Origin: an uncultured Lachnospiraceae bacterium
Lineage (GTDB): Bacteria > Bacillota > Clostridia > Lachnospirales > Lachnospiraceae
Assembly (NCBI GenBank): GCA_949840915.1
Contig: CATKXY010000008.1
Location: 48,240 to 112,239, forward strand
Direction: 5' to 3'
DNA: 64,000 nucleotides
Shown: positions 28,202 through 37,719 of the stretch, piece after piece
How positions within the stretch are numbered: position 1 is the first letter of the stretch
Layout: each line of letters begins with the position of its first letter
Notes under the pieces: model-generated
Told to the model about the DNA's origin: nothing
The model's input: the letters and a program-made list of their open reading frames with translations, nothing else
Database searches by the model: none
Program-made: the position numbers and the translations under genes

Positions 28202-29335
28202 ATGGCAGAGAGTTCCAAGGGAAGTGCAGCTACAAAAAAGGCATCTAAGAGTAAGAGCAAGATCATTATTTTTGCGGTGGAGATTTTGTTGATCCTCATT
28301 ATGCTCGCGATACTTTTTCTGGTGATGACAAAGGGGAGCGAGGGTCCCAAGGTAGTGGATCTGGACACCGATAATCTCGGTATCAACGAGGGTGTGCTGA
28401 ACAATAAGAATCAGCCTGAAAACGATACGCCCACGGTTGAGCCCGGAGCAATCGTTGACACCGGTTATATGAATATCGCTCTGTTTGGTGTGGACGCCAC
28501 CACGCCGAAGGGTCTTTTCAAGGGCAGCCGGAGCGACTGTACCATGATCGCAAGTATTAATATGGACACCGGCGATATCAAGCTTGTCAGCATATACCGC
28601 GATACCTACCTGAATCTGGGGACGGACAAATATGACAAGTGCTGCCATGCCTATTCAAACGGCGGTGCAGAGCAGGCCATCAAGATGCTGAATATGAATC
28701 TGGATATGGATATCACAAATTTTGTGACGGTGAATTATAACAGCCTGATCGACCTGATCGACGGATTGGGCGGCGTTTACATCGATGTGGATAAAAATGA
28801 GCTCAAGCATATCAACAACTATCAGATCACGATCAACAAGGATCTGAATCTGGGTGGCTACACACCGGTGAAGGAGACCGGATATCAGAAACTGAACGGT
28901 CTGCAGGCAACCGCATACTGCCGTATCCGTTACGATATCCCCGGCGGAGACTTCGGGCGTGCCTCCAATCAGCAGGAAGTGATCAAGGCAATTGAAGAGC
29001 AGGCCAAGAAGACCGATCTGGTGACTCTGACCTCCGTCTTCAACAAGGTAATCGAAGAGATTTACACCAGTATGGACAGCAAGGATCTGCTTGATCTTGT
29101 GGGCAATATCAACAATTACCGCATCGTGGACGAATCCGGATTCCCTCAGGAGGATATGCGCGCTACACCTACCCTGGGCGCAAAGGGAAGCTGTGTTGTG
29201 CCTCTGGATCTGGAGAGCAATGTGGTATGGCTGCATCAGTTCCTCTTTGAGGATGAGGATTACACCGTTTCCGACACTGTCAAGGAGTGTGCTGCCAAGA
29301 TCAAATCAGACACCGCATCCTATGTAAAATATTAA
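28202..29335 (+). CDS. LytR-CpsA-Psr (LCP) family cell-wall ligase
   Basis: LCP enzymes transfer lipid-linked anionic or rhamnose polymers to peptidoglycan on the outer face of the membrane. The 377-aa protein has a basic N-terminus, one membrane helix (about residues 20-43), a linker, and the LCP domain from about 80: IALFGVDATTP, RSDCTMIASINMDTG, LVSIYRDT (lipid-phosphate-binding Arg), the GLGGVYIDV segment and CRIRYDIPGGDFGRASNQQ. The ATG at 28202 has AAGGAG 9 bases upstream. It directly follows the priming transferase and a strong terminator follows it. The natural reading is that it attaches the polymer made by this locus. Confidence 0.93.
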   Translation: MAESSKGSAATKKASKSKSKIIIFAVEILLILIMLAILFLVMTKGSEGPKVVDLDTDNLGINEGVLNNKNQPENDTPTVEPGAIVDTGYMNIALFGVDATTPKGLFKGSRSDCTMIASINMDTGDIKLVSIYRDTYLNLGTDKYDKCCHAYSNGGAEQAIKMLNMNLDMDITNFVTVNYNSLIDLIDGLGGVYIDVDKNELKHINNYQITINKDLNLGGYTPVKETGYQKLNGLQATAYCRIRYDIPGGDFGRASNQQEVIKAIEEQAKKTDLVTLTSVFNKVIEEIYTSMDSKDLLDLVGNINNYRIVDESGFPQEDMRATPTLGAKGSCVVPLDLESNVVWLHQFLFEDEDYTVSDTVKECAAKIKSDTASYVKY

Positions 29336-29342
29336 AATAAAG

Positions 29343-29380
29343 ATCAAGGGGAGCTTGTGACAAGCAGGTTCCCTTTTTGA
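29343..29380 (+). terminator. Rho-independent terminator after the LCP gene
   Basis: CAAGGGGAGCTTG and CAAGCAGGTTCCCTTTTTG form a two-part stem around a TGA loop with a short internal bulge, followed by five T. It ends the sugar transferase-LCP transcript. Confidence 0.72.
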
Positions 29381-29442
29381 TTTTGAGCTTGTACACCCGG
29401 CGGGATTCAAGTATAATGGGAAAGAACAAGAGGAGTGACATC

Positions 29443-30366
29443 ATGGAAATTGACATTATCATCCCGCTGTATAAGCCGGGCCGGGAGCTGTTTACCCTGC
29501 TGGACCGGTTGAAACAGCAGACGATTCCCATAAACAGCATCATTTTGATGAATACGGAAGAAAAATATTTTGCACGGCTGGTCTATGGAACGGATTTTGA
29601 CCACAGATATAAGAATGTGAGGGTTTACCATCTCTCCAAGAGAGAGTTTGATCATGGTATGACCAGGCGCAAGGGTGTGGCCAGATCCGACGCACCGGTG
29701 TTTGTGATGATGACTCAGGACGCCATGCCTGCCGATGAGTTTGTGCTGGAGAAACTGGCGGCTGCACTGGAGCAGGGTGCGGCAGTGGCCTATGCCCGCC
29801 AGCTCCCGGATGCCGGATGCAGTGTGCTGGAACGCTTTGGCAGGCAGTTCAATTATCCTGAGAAATCGCTGGTCAAGTCGGAGAAGGATGTGGAAAGGCT
29901 GGGTATTAAGGCCTATTTCTGCTCGAATGTCTGTGCGGCGTATCGCAGGGACATCTATGACCGGCTGGGCGGTTTTGTGAAACATACTATATTTAATGAA
30001 GATATGATCTATGCTGCCGGGGCGGTCAAAGCGGGATATTCCATCGCTTACGAGGCGCAGGCCAGGGTAGTCCATTCCCACAATTATAATTGCAGTCAGC
30101 AGTTCCACCGCAATTTTGATCTGGGAGTTTCGCAGGCTCAGCACCCGGAGATCTTCTCCGGTGTAAGATCCGAGGCGGAGGGGAAGCGAATGGTGAAGGC
30201 GGCTACGGCATATCTTGAAAAGAATCATATGCGGAGAAAGATACCGTATTTTTATCTGCAGTGTTTTTGTAAATACGCAGGGTACCTTTTGGGAAAGCAT
30301 TATGCAAAGCTTCCCAGGAAGCTGGTGCTTGCCTGCACCGCAAGCCCTGACTACTGGAAACAATAA
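29443..30366 (+). CDS. GT2 rhamnosyltransferase-like protein
   Basis: A 307-aa GT2 enzyme. It opens with DIIIPLYKPGRELFTLLDRL (residues 4-23), then KREFDHGMTRRKG, FVMMTQDAMPAD (metal-binding region), FCSNVCAAYRRDIYDRLGGF and HTIFNEDMIYAAGA, a pattern usual in short rhamnosyltransferases such as those of streptococcal rhamnan clusters. No membrane helices are seen. The ATG at 29443 follows AGAGGAGTGACATC. It lies behind the terminator of the LCP gene and only 18 bp before glmS. Donor identity is inferred from family and locus. Confidence 0.85.
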   Translation: MEIDIIIPLYKPGRELFTLLDRLKQQTIPINSIILMNTEEKYFARLVYGTDFDHRYKNVRVYHLSKREFDHGMTRRKGVARSDAPVFVMMTQDAMPADEFVLEKLAAALEQGAAVAYARQLPDAGCSVLERFGRQFNYPEKSLVKSEKDVERLGIKAYFCSNVCAAYRRDIYDRLGGFVKHTIFNEDMIYAAGAVKAGYSIAYEAQARVVHSHNYNCSQQFHRNFDLGVSQAQHPEIFSGVRSEAEGKRMVKAATAYLEKNHMRRKIPYFYLQCFCKYAGYLLGKHYAKLPRKLVLACTASPDYWKQ

Positions 30367-30384
30367 TTGATTGGAGGATTTTCT

Positions 30385-32211
30385 ATGTGTGGCATTGTTG
30401 GTTATATCGGTAAAAAGCAGGCGGCGCCCATTATTCTGGACGGACTTTCCAAGCTGGAATACCGTGGCTATGATTCTGCAGGGATGGCTGTCTTTGACGG
30501 AGAACATATTCGCACGGAGAAGGCGGCGGGGCGTCTGGCGGTACTCGAGCACCTGACACATGGCGGGGAGACCATGCAGGGATATTCCGGAATCGGACAC
30601 ACCAGATGGGCCACCCACGGAGCGCCGAACGATCTCAACGCCCATCCCCACACGAATAAGACAGGTACCATCGCCGTTGTTCACAACGGTATTATAGAGA
30701 ATTATATTCCTCTGAAGAAAAAGCTCCGGGACAAGGGCTATGAATTTGTGTCCGACACGGACACGGAGGTTCTGGCCAAGCTGCTGGATTATTATTACAA
30801 AGGCAATCCGCTGGAGGCGGTGACCAAGGTGCTGCACCGTGTGGAAGGGTCCTACGCGCTGGGAATCATGTTTGCAGATTTCCCGGGTGAGCTCTATGCG
30901 GCGAGAAAGGACAGTCCTCTGATCGTGGGACAGAATGTCGAGGGCTGCTTTATCGCTTCCGATGTGCCCGCGATCCTGAAGTATACCAGAAGTGTTTTTT
31001 ATATGGAGAATCAGGAGGTGGTGCGTCTCATGGCCGACGGGCTGCAGTTTTTCTCTGTGGATGAGGAGGAACTGCAAAAGACGGCTTCCACCATCGACTG
31101 GGATGCGGATGCGGCGGAAAAGTCCGGTTATGAGCACTTTATGCTGAAGGAGATGTACGAGCAACCGAAGACAGTCACCGATACCATATCCCCCCGCATT
31201 CAGAACAATGATATTGTCATAGAAGAGCTGAATATGACCGACGAGGAGCTCAGGGCAATCCGCAAGATTCACATCGTGGGCTGCGGCTCCGCTTATCACA
31301 CGGGCGTCACCGCCAAATATGTCATCGAGGATCTGGCACGCATCCCTGTGGAGGTGGATGTGGCAAGCGAATTCCGCTATCGCAATCCGATTCTGGAGGA
31401 AGGGGGCATGGTGATCGTCATCAGCCAGTCGGGGGAGACTGCCGACACTCTGGCGGCGCTCAGAGAGTCCAAGGCCAGAGGCTTTCAGGTTCTGGGCATT
31501 GTCAATGTGGTGGGAAGCTCAATTGCCAGAGAGGCCGACAGCGTGATGTATACCTGGGCCGGGCCGGAGATCGCGGTGGCCACCACCAAGGCATACAGCG
31601 CACAGCTCGCAGCGCTGTATATGCTGGCGATGAAATTTGCAAAGGTGAGAGGGACCATAGATCAGGCGGTATTCGAAAAGCTTTTGTATGAGCTGCGCTG
31701 TCTGCCGGATCAGATAGAGATGCTTCTGGGCCAGAAGGAGAAGATACAGCATTTTGCAAACCGTTATGTGGGAGCAAGGGATATTTTCTTCATCGGAAGA
31801 GGTATCGATTATGCGATTTCTCTGGAGGGTTCCCTTAAGCTGAAAGAGATATCCTATATTCATTCGGAGGCTTATGCCGCAGGCGAGTTAAAGCATGGCA
31901 CCATCTCCCTGATCGAGGATGGCACCTTGGTGGTGGCGCTCTCCACCCAGGAGGAGCTGTTCCAGAAAACGATAAGCAATATCGTGGAGGTGAAGGCCCG
32001 GGGAGCATTCGTCATGGCGGTGACAAACGAGGGCAACAAGGCCGTGGAGAAGGCGGCGGACTATGTGGTATATCTGCCCGAGACGGCGCCCTGTTTTGCC
32101 AATTCGCTGGCCATCATTCCGCTGCAGCTTTTTGCCTATTATGTGGCGGTGGGCAGAGGCTGTGATGTGGATAAGCCCAGAAATCTGGCCAAATCTGTCA
32201 CGGTGGAATAA
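30385..32211 (+). CDS. glmS: Glutamine-fructose-6-phosphate aminotransferase (isomerizing)
   Basis: Makes glucosamine-6-phosphate from fructose-6-phosphate and glutamine, the entry to UDP-GlcNAc and peptidoglycan. The 608-aa protein starts MCGIVGYIG, so Cys becomes the N-terminal nucleophile after Met removal. The glutaminase domain (HTRWATHG, HNGIIENY, SDTDTE) runs to about residue 240. Two SIS sugar domains follow (GCGSAYHTG, ISQSGETADT, SLKLKEISYIHSEAYAAGELKHG), and the end is PRNLAKSVTVE. The start follows TTGGAGGATTTTCT. Only 18 bp separate it from the upstream glycosyltransferase, so there is no room for a glmS ribozyme and control must be different here. Confidence 0.97.
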   Translation: MCGIVGYIGKKQAAPIILDGLSKLEYRGYDSAGMAVFDGEHIRTEKAAGRLAVLEHLTHGGETMQGYSGIGHTRWATHGAPNDLNAHPHTNKTGTIAVVHNGIIENYIPLKKKLRDKGYEFVSDTDTEVLAKLLDYYYKGNPLEAVTKVLHRVEGSYALGIMFADFPGELYAARKDSPLIVGQNVEGCFIASDVPAILKYTRSVFYMENQEVVRLMADGLQFFSVDEEELQKTASTIDWDADAAEKSGYEHFMLKEMYEQPKTVTDTISPRIQNNDIVIEELNMTDEELRAIRKIHIVGCGSAYHTGVTAKYVIEDLARIPVEVDVASEFRYRNPILEEGGMVIVISQSGETADTLAALRESKARGFQVLGIVNVVGSSIAREADSVMYTWAGPEIAVATTKAYSAQLAALYMLAMKFAKVRGTIDQAVFEKLLYELRCLPDQIEMLLGQKEKIQHFANRYVGARDIFFIGRGIDYAISLEGSLKLKEISYIHSEAYAAGELKHGTISLIEDGTLVVALSTQEELFQKTISNIVEVKARGAFVMAVTNEGNKAVEKAADYVVYLPETAPCFANSLAIIPLQLFAYYVAVGRGCDVDKPRNLAKSVTVE

Positions 32212-32362
32212 ATCGACAAGATAAACGCGAATCAATTTCATTTTTGTTTCACGATTTCATCACAGTTTGAACACAAATGCGGGATATACTGAGCTTATCA
32301 AAGGGAAACAAAGATCTCACAAAGGTTTTCCCGGCAGGATAAATCAGAAAAGAGGGATTCAT

Positions 32363-33862
32363 ATGTACGATAATGAAATGTATGGCAGCACTGATCGTGA
32401 ACACACAGCCGGCAGTCCGGTGACCGGAAATTTCAGCGGAGTGAGCAGTCCGGAAAGAACGGAGGACAACTATGGCGTAAACGGCAGCGCCTCCTCCGAC
32501 ACGGCTTATTTCAATCATATTGATGCTTCGGAAGAGATCCGGACGCCGGTCTCCCCGAATCCGCAGTCAGCGGAAGAGGCCCGGCCGCAGGCAGGGCAGG
32601 AAGCTCCTGTAAACAGACGGCGGCATGAGGAGAAGAAACTGGGGATTGGGCAGAAGATCATGCTGAGTATCAGCCTCGGATTGTTTTTCGGTATTTTTGC
32701 CGGGGTTGGATTTTACGGTGTGATGCAGGTCACCGGAGCACTGCAGGATAATGAGGTTGAAATAGACAGCCCGGTTCAGGAAAAAACGGATCTGGTTGAT
32801 CTGCAGCCGGGGGAGACGATTCCCCAGATTCAGCAGGCAGGTTCCAGTATTGTGTATACAGGCGCGCAGGCCAATGTCTCGGGCATTGTGAAGGATGTGA
32901 TGCCTGCAATGGTATCCATCATCAATAATTATACGGAAGTGACTTCCTTCTGGGGACAGACTTATCGGGAGGATCTCTCCGCCAGCGGTTCGGGTATTAT
33001 TGTTGCAAAGAGCGATACGGAGCTTCTGATCGTGACGAACCATCATGTGGTGTCCGACGCCAACCAGCTTCTGGTGACGCTGATCGATAACACGCAGGTC
33101 GAGGCCAGGATCAAGGGGATGGATGCGGACATGGATCTGGCGGTGATCGCCATCAGCCTGGATGATCTCAACGATGAGACTCTGAACAATATCGCCATTG
33201 CAACACTGGGCGACAGCGATAATCTGGAGCTGGGCGAGCAGGTGATCGCTATCGGCAATGCCCTGGGCTACGGGCAGTCCGTGACAGTGGGATATATCTC
33301 CGCTCTGGACAGAGAGATTGAATTGGACGATGGCTCCATTAAGAGCTTTATACAGACTGACGCGGCTATTAACCCCGGCAATTCGGGCGGTGCGCTGCTG
33401 AATGCGGCTGGACAGGTGATCGGCATTAATTCCAATAAGATCGGCGGCAGCTCCATCGAGGGCATGGGCTATGCCATCCCCATCACAACCGCAAGTCCGA
33501 TCATCGCAGATTTGATGGAGCGCAGAACCCGCAATAAGGTTGCGGATTCCGACATCGGTTATCTGGGAATCGGACCGCAGGATGTGACGGATCAGATCTC
33601 ATTGTTATACGGCATGCCCAAGGGCGTTTATGTGACCTCCGTGCAGGAGGGCTCTGCCGCAGAGACTGCCGGGATGAATAAGGGCGACGTCATCACCAAA
33701 TTTGACGGCAGCAGGATTACCTGTTTTTCGGATCTTCAGACCACATTACAATATTACGCCTCCGGCGATACGGTCAAGGTGACAGTGATGCGCCCTGAGA
33801 ACGGAGAGTATGTGGAGCGCGAGCTCACCCTGACGCTGGGCAAGAAGCCTGCCTCCAGATAA
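32363..33862 (+). CDS. HtrA/DegP-type serine protease with PDZ domain
   Basis: A membrane-anchored quality-control protease acting outside the cell. The 499-aa protein has a disordered, acidic cytoplasmic head (residues 1-90), one membrane helix (about 95-117), and a trypsin-like S1C domain with catalytic His228 (TNHHVV), Asp258 (DMDLAVI) and Ser341 (NPGNSGGALL). A PDZ domain follows (about 400-490: GVYVTSVQEGSAAETAGMNKGD). All three catalytic residues are present. The ATG at 32363 follows AAAAGAGGG; the upstream in-frame ATG at 32267 has no site. The 151-bp gap to glmS shows a TATACT box at 32285 but no convincing -35. It is convergent with the bce-like operon. Confidence 0.93.
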   Translation: MYDNEMYGSTDREHTAGSPVTGNFSGVSSPERTEDNYGVNGSASSDTAYFNHIDASEEIRTPVSPNPQSAEEARPQAGQEAPVNRRRHEEKKLGIGQKIMLSISLGLFFGIFAGVGFYGVMQVTGALQDNEVEIDSPVQEKTDLVDLQPGETIPQIQQAGSSIVYTGAQANVSGIVKDVMPAMVSIINNYTEVTSFWGQTYREDLSASGSGIIVAKSDTELLIVTNHHVVSDANQLLVTLIDNTQVEARIKGMDADMDLAVIAISLDDLNDETLNNIAIATLGDSDNLELGEQVIAIGNALGYGQSVTVGYISALDREIELDDGSIKSFIQTDAAINPGNSGGALLNAAGQVIGINSNKIGGSSIEGMGYAIPITTASPIIADLMERRTRNKVADSDIGYLGIGPQDVTDQISLLYGMPKGVYVTSVQEGSAAETAGMNKGDVITKFDGSRITCFSDLQTTLQYYASGDTVKVTVMRPENGEYVERELTLTLGKKPASR

Positions 33863-33865
33863 GAC

Positions 33866-35821
33866 TTAAACACTTGCGGACAGCACATTCCGTTTTATGC
33901 CGACATAGGACATCAGGATATAGACGGCATAGATCAGGAAAAACAATCCCAGCGTGACGAGGGAGATCATCACGGGATGGCTGGATCCCACCAGAATGCC
34001 CGGTTCCGTAGCGGCTCCCAGATTCAGGATGAAGGGAACTGCGATCAGAATGGGCGGCAGTGCGGGCATGGCATAGTAGATCGCGAATTGACAGCGCAGT
34101 GCTCTCGCCATATCCCGGCTGTCCATACCCAGCTTTCGCAGCAGAGCAAACTGGCGGCGGTAGCGGACCGATTCGCTGAACTGCTGGATGGTGAGGACTG
34201 TGGCCGCGGTCATGGCAAGCACCAGTGCCAGATAGTAGAGAGGAAATACCAATATGGCAGTAGAGGCGGCGGCTTGCGCCGCCTCGTTTGTTTTGCTCAG
34301 CAGCGTGTCGTATTTCGGGCGGCTGTCATCGTCGCGGATAGCCTTCAGGGCCGCAAACTGTGTCTGAGTCAGCGGTTCGGCGGTCATGGCGACATACAGG
34401 CTGTGGTGGATGGAGCAGTTGCCGGCCGCTTCGTCCGGCACCACCAGAATAAAGCCCATGCCGTTGATATCCCAATATTGATTGAAGTATTCAGTGTGGA
34501 TTCCACCGGGTATCAGGGTATCGCCGCCCAGAGCGACGGGCAGCTCATAACGGCTCAGCACATCCTGCAGGTATAAGGCGCTGTGAATAAGATATCTGCC
34601 GGATTCCAGAGGGACTTGCGGATAGCCCAGCATTTCCCGCAGGGCGGCATAATCGCTGTATTTCATCACGGTATCCTTCTTGTAATAGTTATAGTAACTG
34701 ATTCCGCTCTCCAGAATGTAATCTGTCACCGCCGAGCCTTCGGAGGAATAGACCGCATATTGTCTGGAAGCGGCGAGAGGGACATTGGCGTCAATATAGT
34801 CCAGATAAGGCTTCAGCAGCAGGGGCAGATCGGTGGTATCCGAATCGTCAAAACCGATACACAGATCAAATACGGTAGTCTGTATGGCCCGGTTGCGGAA
34901 CAGATCGCTGAATACCAGCCCGCTTCCCTGGGAGATGAGCACAGCGGTGAACAACAGAGATACCGTGGCCATGACGATGCCCATGGTGGCCAGCTTGGCG
35001 GAGAGCGTCCTGAAGATCAGCAGAGTCACACCCTTGTATTTGCAGGCGGGGCGCTTGGCAAACCAGGCGGGAACACCCGAGGAAAAGCTGCCGAAGAACC
35101 CATACATAAATGCGATGATACATCCCGCGCCGATCAGGCCCGTCAGAAGACTGCCGGCCATGAGCAGAATCGTACCCGACACCCCCAGTACAACAGAGAC
35201 GATAAATATGTTTCTGCGGGTCCCGGAGGTGCGGAATATGGCTTCCTCATTCTGCCGTTCAAAATAAATCAGATCATAAATCTTCATGGAGCGAATACGC
35301 CTGCGGCTTTTCATCTGGGCAAGGAGATAGATGAACAGAAAGTAAAACAGCGTCAGCGCCACGGCCCGCACAGAAAAGGTAAAACCGAAGTGATAGGGCA
35401 CTCTGAACAGAGCCAGTACCAGCGCGCGGAGAACCTGATAGAGAAGGTTTCCCAACAGGATGCCAAAGACCAGGGCGCAGCAGCCCACCGCCAGATTTTC
35501 CAGGAAGAACAGCCTTGCTACCTGCCTGTTTTCCAGTCCGATCAGAATATAGGTTCCAAACTCTCTGCTGCGGCGGGAGAGCATGAAGCCCGTGATATAG
35601 TGAACCAGCCAGCCCATGATACACACCACGGCAATGCTGGTGAGAGTCACCATAAGAGGAAGACTTTTCATCATAAGAGCTAAGGACAGCAGTTCCTCTG
35701 AGAATACCAGCCCGTTAAAGGCATAGATCATAGCCACGGTCAGGACGATGGTGACGAAGTAGACCAGATAATCTCTGGCCTGCCGCTTTGCATTGCGAAG
35801 GGATAATTTAAATAACGTCAC
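33866..35821 (-). CDS. BceB-type ABC transporter permease
   Basis: Permease of a peptide-sensing and peptide-detoxifying ABC transporter (BceAB family, resistance to bacitracin-like or lantibiotic peptides). The 651-aa protein begins VTLFKLSLRNAKRQARDY, the usual BceB start, and has about ten membrane helices in two FtsX-type groups. A large extracellular domain (residues about 310-510) between helices 7 and 8 is the family's hallmark and binds the peptide-lipid target. The GTG at 35821 has GGAGG 8 bases upstream inside the end of the ATPase gene, with a 14-bp overlap. The longer open frame to 36004 is only an extension on the opposite frame of the ATPase gene. Confidence 0.9.
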   Translation of the reverse strand: MTLFKLSLRNAKRQARDYLVYFVTIVLTVAMIYAFNGLVFSEELLSLALMMKSLPLMVTLTSIAVVCIMGWLVHYITGFMLSRRSREFGTYILIGLENRQVARLFFLENLAVGCCALVFGILLGNLLYQVLRALVLALFRVPYHFGFTFSVRAVALTLFYFLFIYLLAQMKSRRRIRSMKIYDLIYFERQNEEAIFRTSGTRRNIFIVSVVLGVSGTILLMAGSLLTGLIGAGCIIAFMYGFFGSFSSGVPAWFAKRPACKYKGVTLLIFRTLSAKLATMGIVMATVSLLFTAVLISQGSGLVFSDLFRNRAIQTTVFDLCIGFDDSDTTDLPLLLKPYLDYIDANVPLAASRQYAVYSSEGSAVTDYILESGISYYNYYKKDTVMKYSDYAALREMLGYPQVPLESGRYLIHSALYLQDVLSRYELPVALGGDTLIPGGIHTEYFNQYWDINGMGFILVVPDEAAGNCSIHHSLYVAMTAEPLTQTQFAALKAIRDDDSRPKYDTLLSKTNEAAQAAASTAILVFPLYYLALVLAMTAATVLTIQQFSESVRYRRQFALLRKLGMDSRDMARALRCQFAIYYAMPALPPILIAVPFILNLGAATEPGILVGSSHPVMISLVTLGLFFLIYAVYILMSYVGIKRNVLSASV

Positions 35822-36566
35822 TGATATCACCTCCCAACAAAGCCAGTACATCCAGAATCTCGTGATAGAAATCGGATCTGGACCGCTCCCCCCGGAGCAG
35901 TTCATTAAAAATACGCCCGTCCTTGAGGAACAGGATTCTTCCCGCATAGCTTGCGCTGTATGCGTCATGTGTGACCATGAGGATTGTGGCGGACATGTCC
36001 TCATTCATCCGGGACAGGATCTCCAGGAGATTTTTGGAAGACTTGGAATCCAACGCTCCGGTTGGCTCGTCGGCCAGCAGCAGGGATTGTCCCGCCACCA
36101 TTGCCCGGGCGCAGGCGGCCCGTTGTTTTTGGCCTCCGGATACCTGGTAGGGAAATTTCTCCAGGATATCTTCAATGCCCAGTTTCTGTGCTGCTGCTTT
36201 TACCCGGCGGCGGACGTCGCGGGGATCGACGTGATTGAGAGACAGGGCCAGACCAATGTTTTCTTCAATAGTCAGAGTGTCCAATAAATTAAAATCCTGA
36301 AACACAAATCCCAGACGTTCTCTGCGGAACCGGGCCAGCTCGCCTGCAGGGAGTTTGGCAATACTCTCTCCGTCCAGGAGAATATCCCCGGCGCTCACCG
36401 TATCGATGGTGGAGATACAGTTGAGCAGAGTGGTCTTGCCGCTGCCCGACGCTCCCATAATGGCGATGAACTCGCCTTTTGCCACATCAAAGCTGACACG
36501 GTCAAGCGCTTTTGTGACATTATTTTTGCTGCCGTAATACTTTTCGATATTTTTTACCTGTAGCAT
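35808..36566 (-). CDS. BceA-type ABC transporter ATPase
   Basis: ATP-binding subunit of the MacB/LolD/BceA group, partner of the overlapping permease. The 252-aa protein has Walker A MGASGSGKTTLL, Q-loop FVFQDFNLLDTLT, signature VSGGQKQRAACARA, Walker B LLLADEPTGALD and MVTHDAYSA. The ATG follows GAGGAGGCAG. It lies 105 bp after the histidine kinase gene, a gap that may hold a BceR-dependent promoter; GATACA/TGTATC half-sites are seen there but not a firm -35/-10 pair. Confidence 0.93.
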   Translation of the reverse strand: MLQVKNIEKYYGSKNNVTKALDRVSFDVAKGEFIAIMGASGSGKTTLLNCISTIDTVSAGDILLDGESIAKLPAGELARFRRERLGFVFQDFNLLDTLTIEENIGLALSLNHVDPRDVRRRVKAAAQKLGIEDILEKFPYQVSGGQKQRAACARAMVAGQSLLLADEPTGALDSKSSKNLLEILSRMNEDMSATILMVTHDAYSASYAGRILFLKDGRIFNELLRGERSRSDFYHEILDVLALLGGDISDVI

Positions 36567-36671
36567 ATAACTGCCTCCTCGTATGATATAGAGTCCTATG
36601 CGTTCGTTTGCTCATGGCGTTATGATACACGAAAAGTACTGAGCCTTGTATCGAAATCATATTGATTTATC

Positions 36672-37694
36672 TTACGTTTTTGAAAGATTACCCGTGGCAG
36701 GGAAGGTAAGTATCACCTCAGTCCCCCTTTTTGTTTCATCCTGAGTCTCCGAGCGGATCTGCAGTTCTATCTCCAGACAGGAGGCCAGCCTGCGGCACAG
36801 ATACAGGCCCATTCCCGTGGAGCCGCCCCGGATGCGTCCGTTGATGCCCGTAAAACCGCGGTCAAAGACGCGGGGCAGTTCATGGGCGGGAATGCCGATA
36901 CCGTTGTCGCGCAGGATCAGCTGAATCCGCTGCCCCAGAGGTCTGGCGGTCAGAGTGACTACCGGGTGTTCGCTGCGGTAGCGGGCTGCGTTCTGCAGCA
37001 GCTGCCCCAGAATAAAGGCCGTCCATTTCTCGTCGGTATAGACGCTCTGCTCCAGACAATCCGTCTCCACCCGTATATTGCTCTGGATCAGCAGAGTCCG
37101 GTGACGCTCGATGGCCTGGGCCGCTATGTCCGCGAGACGGACCTGATGAATGATAAAGTCCTTCTCAGGGCTTTCCGCCCGCGCATAGAAAAGGGCCCGC
37201 TCGACATGGGCCTCTATCTGGGCCAGTTCCCGGGAGAGCTTCTGCCGTATTTCGGGGCCGGCGCCGCGGCAGATCAATCCGGCTGCAGTGATAGGAGTCT
37301 TGATCTCGTGAACCCAGCTCTCCACATATTCCCGGTATTCCTGACTGGCAGCCCGGGCGTCGGAGACGGCACCGATCATGGACCTTCCCGCCCGGCGGAA
37401 CAGATCCAGCAGCCGGCGCTCATAGCAGTCTGCGGCCTCCGGCATGCACTCGGTAAACAGATATTTTTGATCCAGACCGTCCATGATGTTTTCCAGTTCC
37501 CTCAGACGGGAATGATATCTGAGGAAAGCGACGGTCTGGGTACATAACAGAACCAGAAACCATGCGATCAGTAAAATCACCACGACTCCGCTCCCGGTAC
37601 CCGTGCCCGTCAAAAAGGCAGCGGCCGACGCTGCAAAGACCGCCTGCAGAACAAGCTGTCCCAGGCGGTCGGATAAAAATTCAATTATCGTCAT
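36672..37694 (-). CDS. BceS-type intramembrane-sensing histidine kinase
   Basis: Sensor kinase that works with the BceAB-like transporter rather than through its own extracellular domain. The 340-aa protein has two N-terminal membrane helices with almost no outside loop (residues about 12-60), a HisKA-like box YVESWVHEIKTPITA (phospho-His in VHEIK, about residue 131), an N box QLLQNAARY, and G boxes DNGIGIP and GGSTGMGLYL. Short length and a tiny sensor loop are family traits. The ATG follows TAGGAG and lies 25 bp after the response regulator gene. All four genes of the module are in usual Bce order. Confidence 0.92.
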   Translation of the reverse strand: MTIIEFLSDRLGQLVLQAVFAASAAAFLTGTGTGSGVVVILLIAWFLVLLCTQTVAFLRYHSRLRELENIMDGLDQKYLFTECMPEAADCYERRLLDLFRRAGRSMIGAVSDARAASQEYREYVESWVHEIKTPITAAGLICRGAGPEIRQKLSRELAQIEAHVERALFYARAESPEKDFIIHQVRLADIAAQAIERHRTLLIQSNIRVETDCLEQSVYTDEKWTAFILGQLLQNAARYRSEHPVVTLTARPLGQRIQLILRDNGIGIPAHELPRVFDRGFTGINGRIRGGSTGMGLYLCRRLASCLEIELQIRSETQDETKRGTEVILTFPATGNLSKT

Positions 37695-37719
37695 ATCGAT
37701 GCTCCTATGTGCTGCGCTC

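Noticed and set aside
30366..30385. glmS ribozyme expected upstream of glmS
   Set aside because: Only 18 bases separate glmS from the previous gene, too few for the ribozyme, and none of its core is visible inside that gene.
32240..32300. Promoter with stress-operator repeats before the htrA-like gene
   Set aside because: A TATACT box is present, but no -35 at 16-18 bases, and the TTTCAC/TTTCATCACA stretch is too loose to call a binding site.
34583..35683. 366-codon open frame on the plus strand in the bce region
   Set aside because: It lies wholly opposite the BceB-type permease gene. Its product is a Gln/His-rich low-complexity sequence typical of an antisense frame of a membrane-protein gene.
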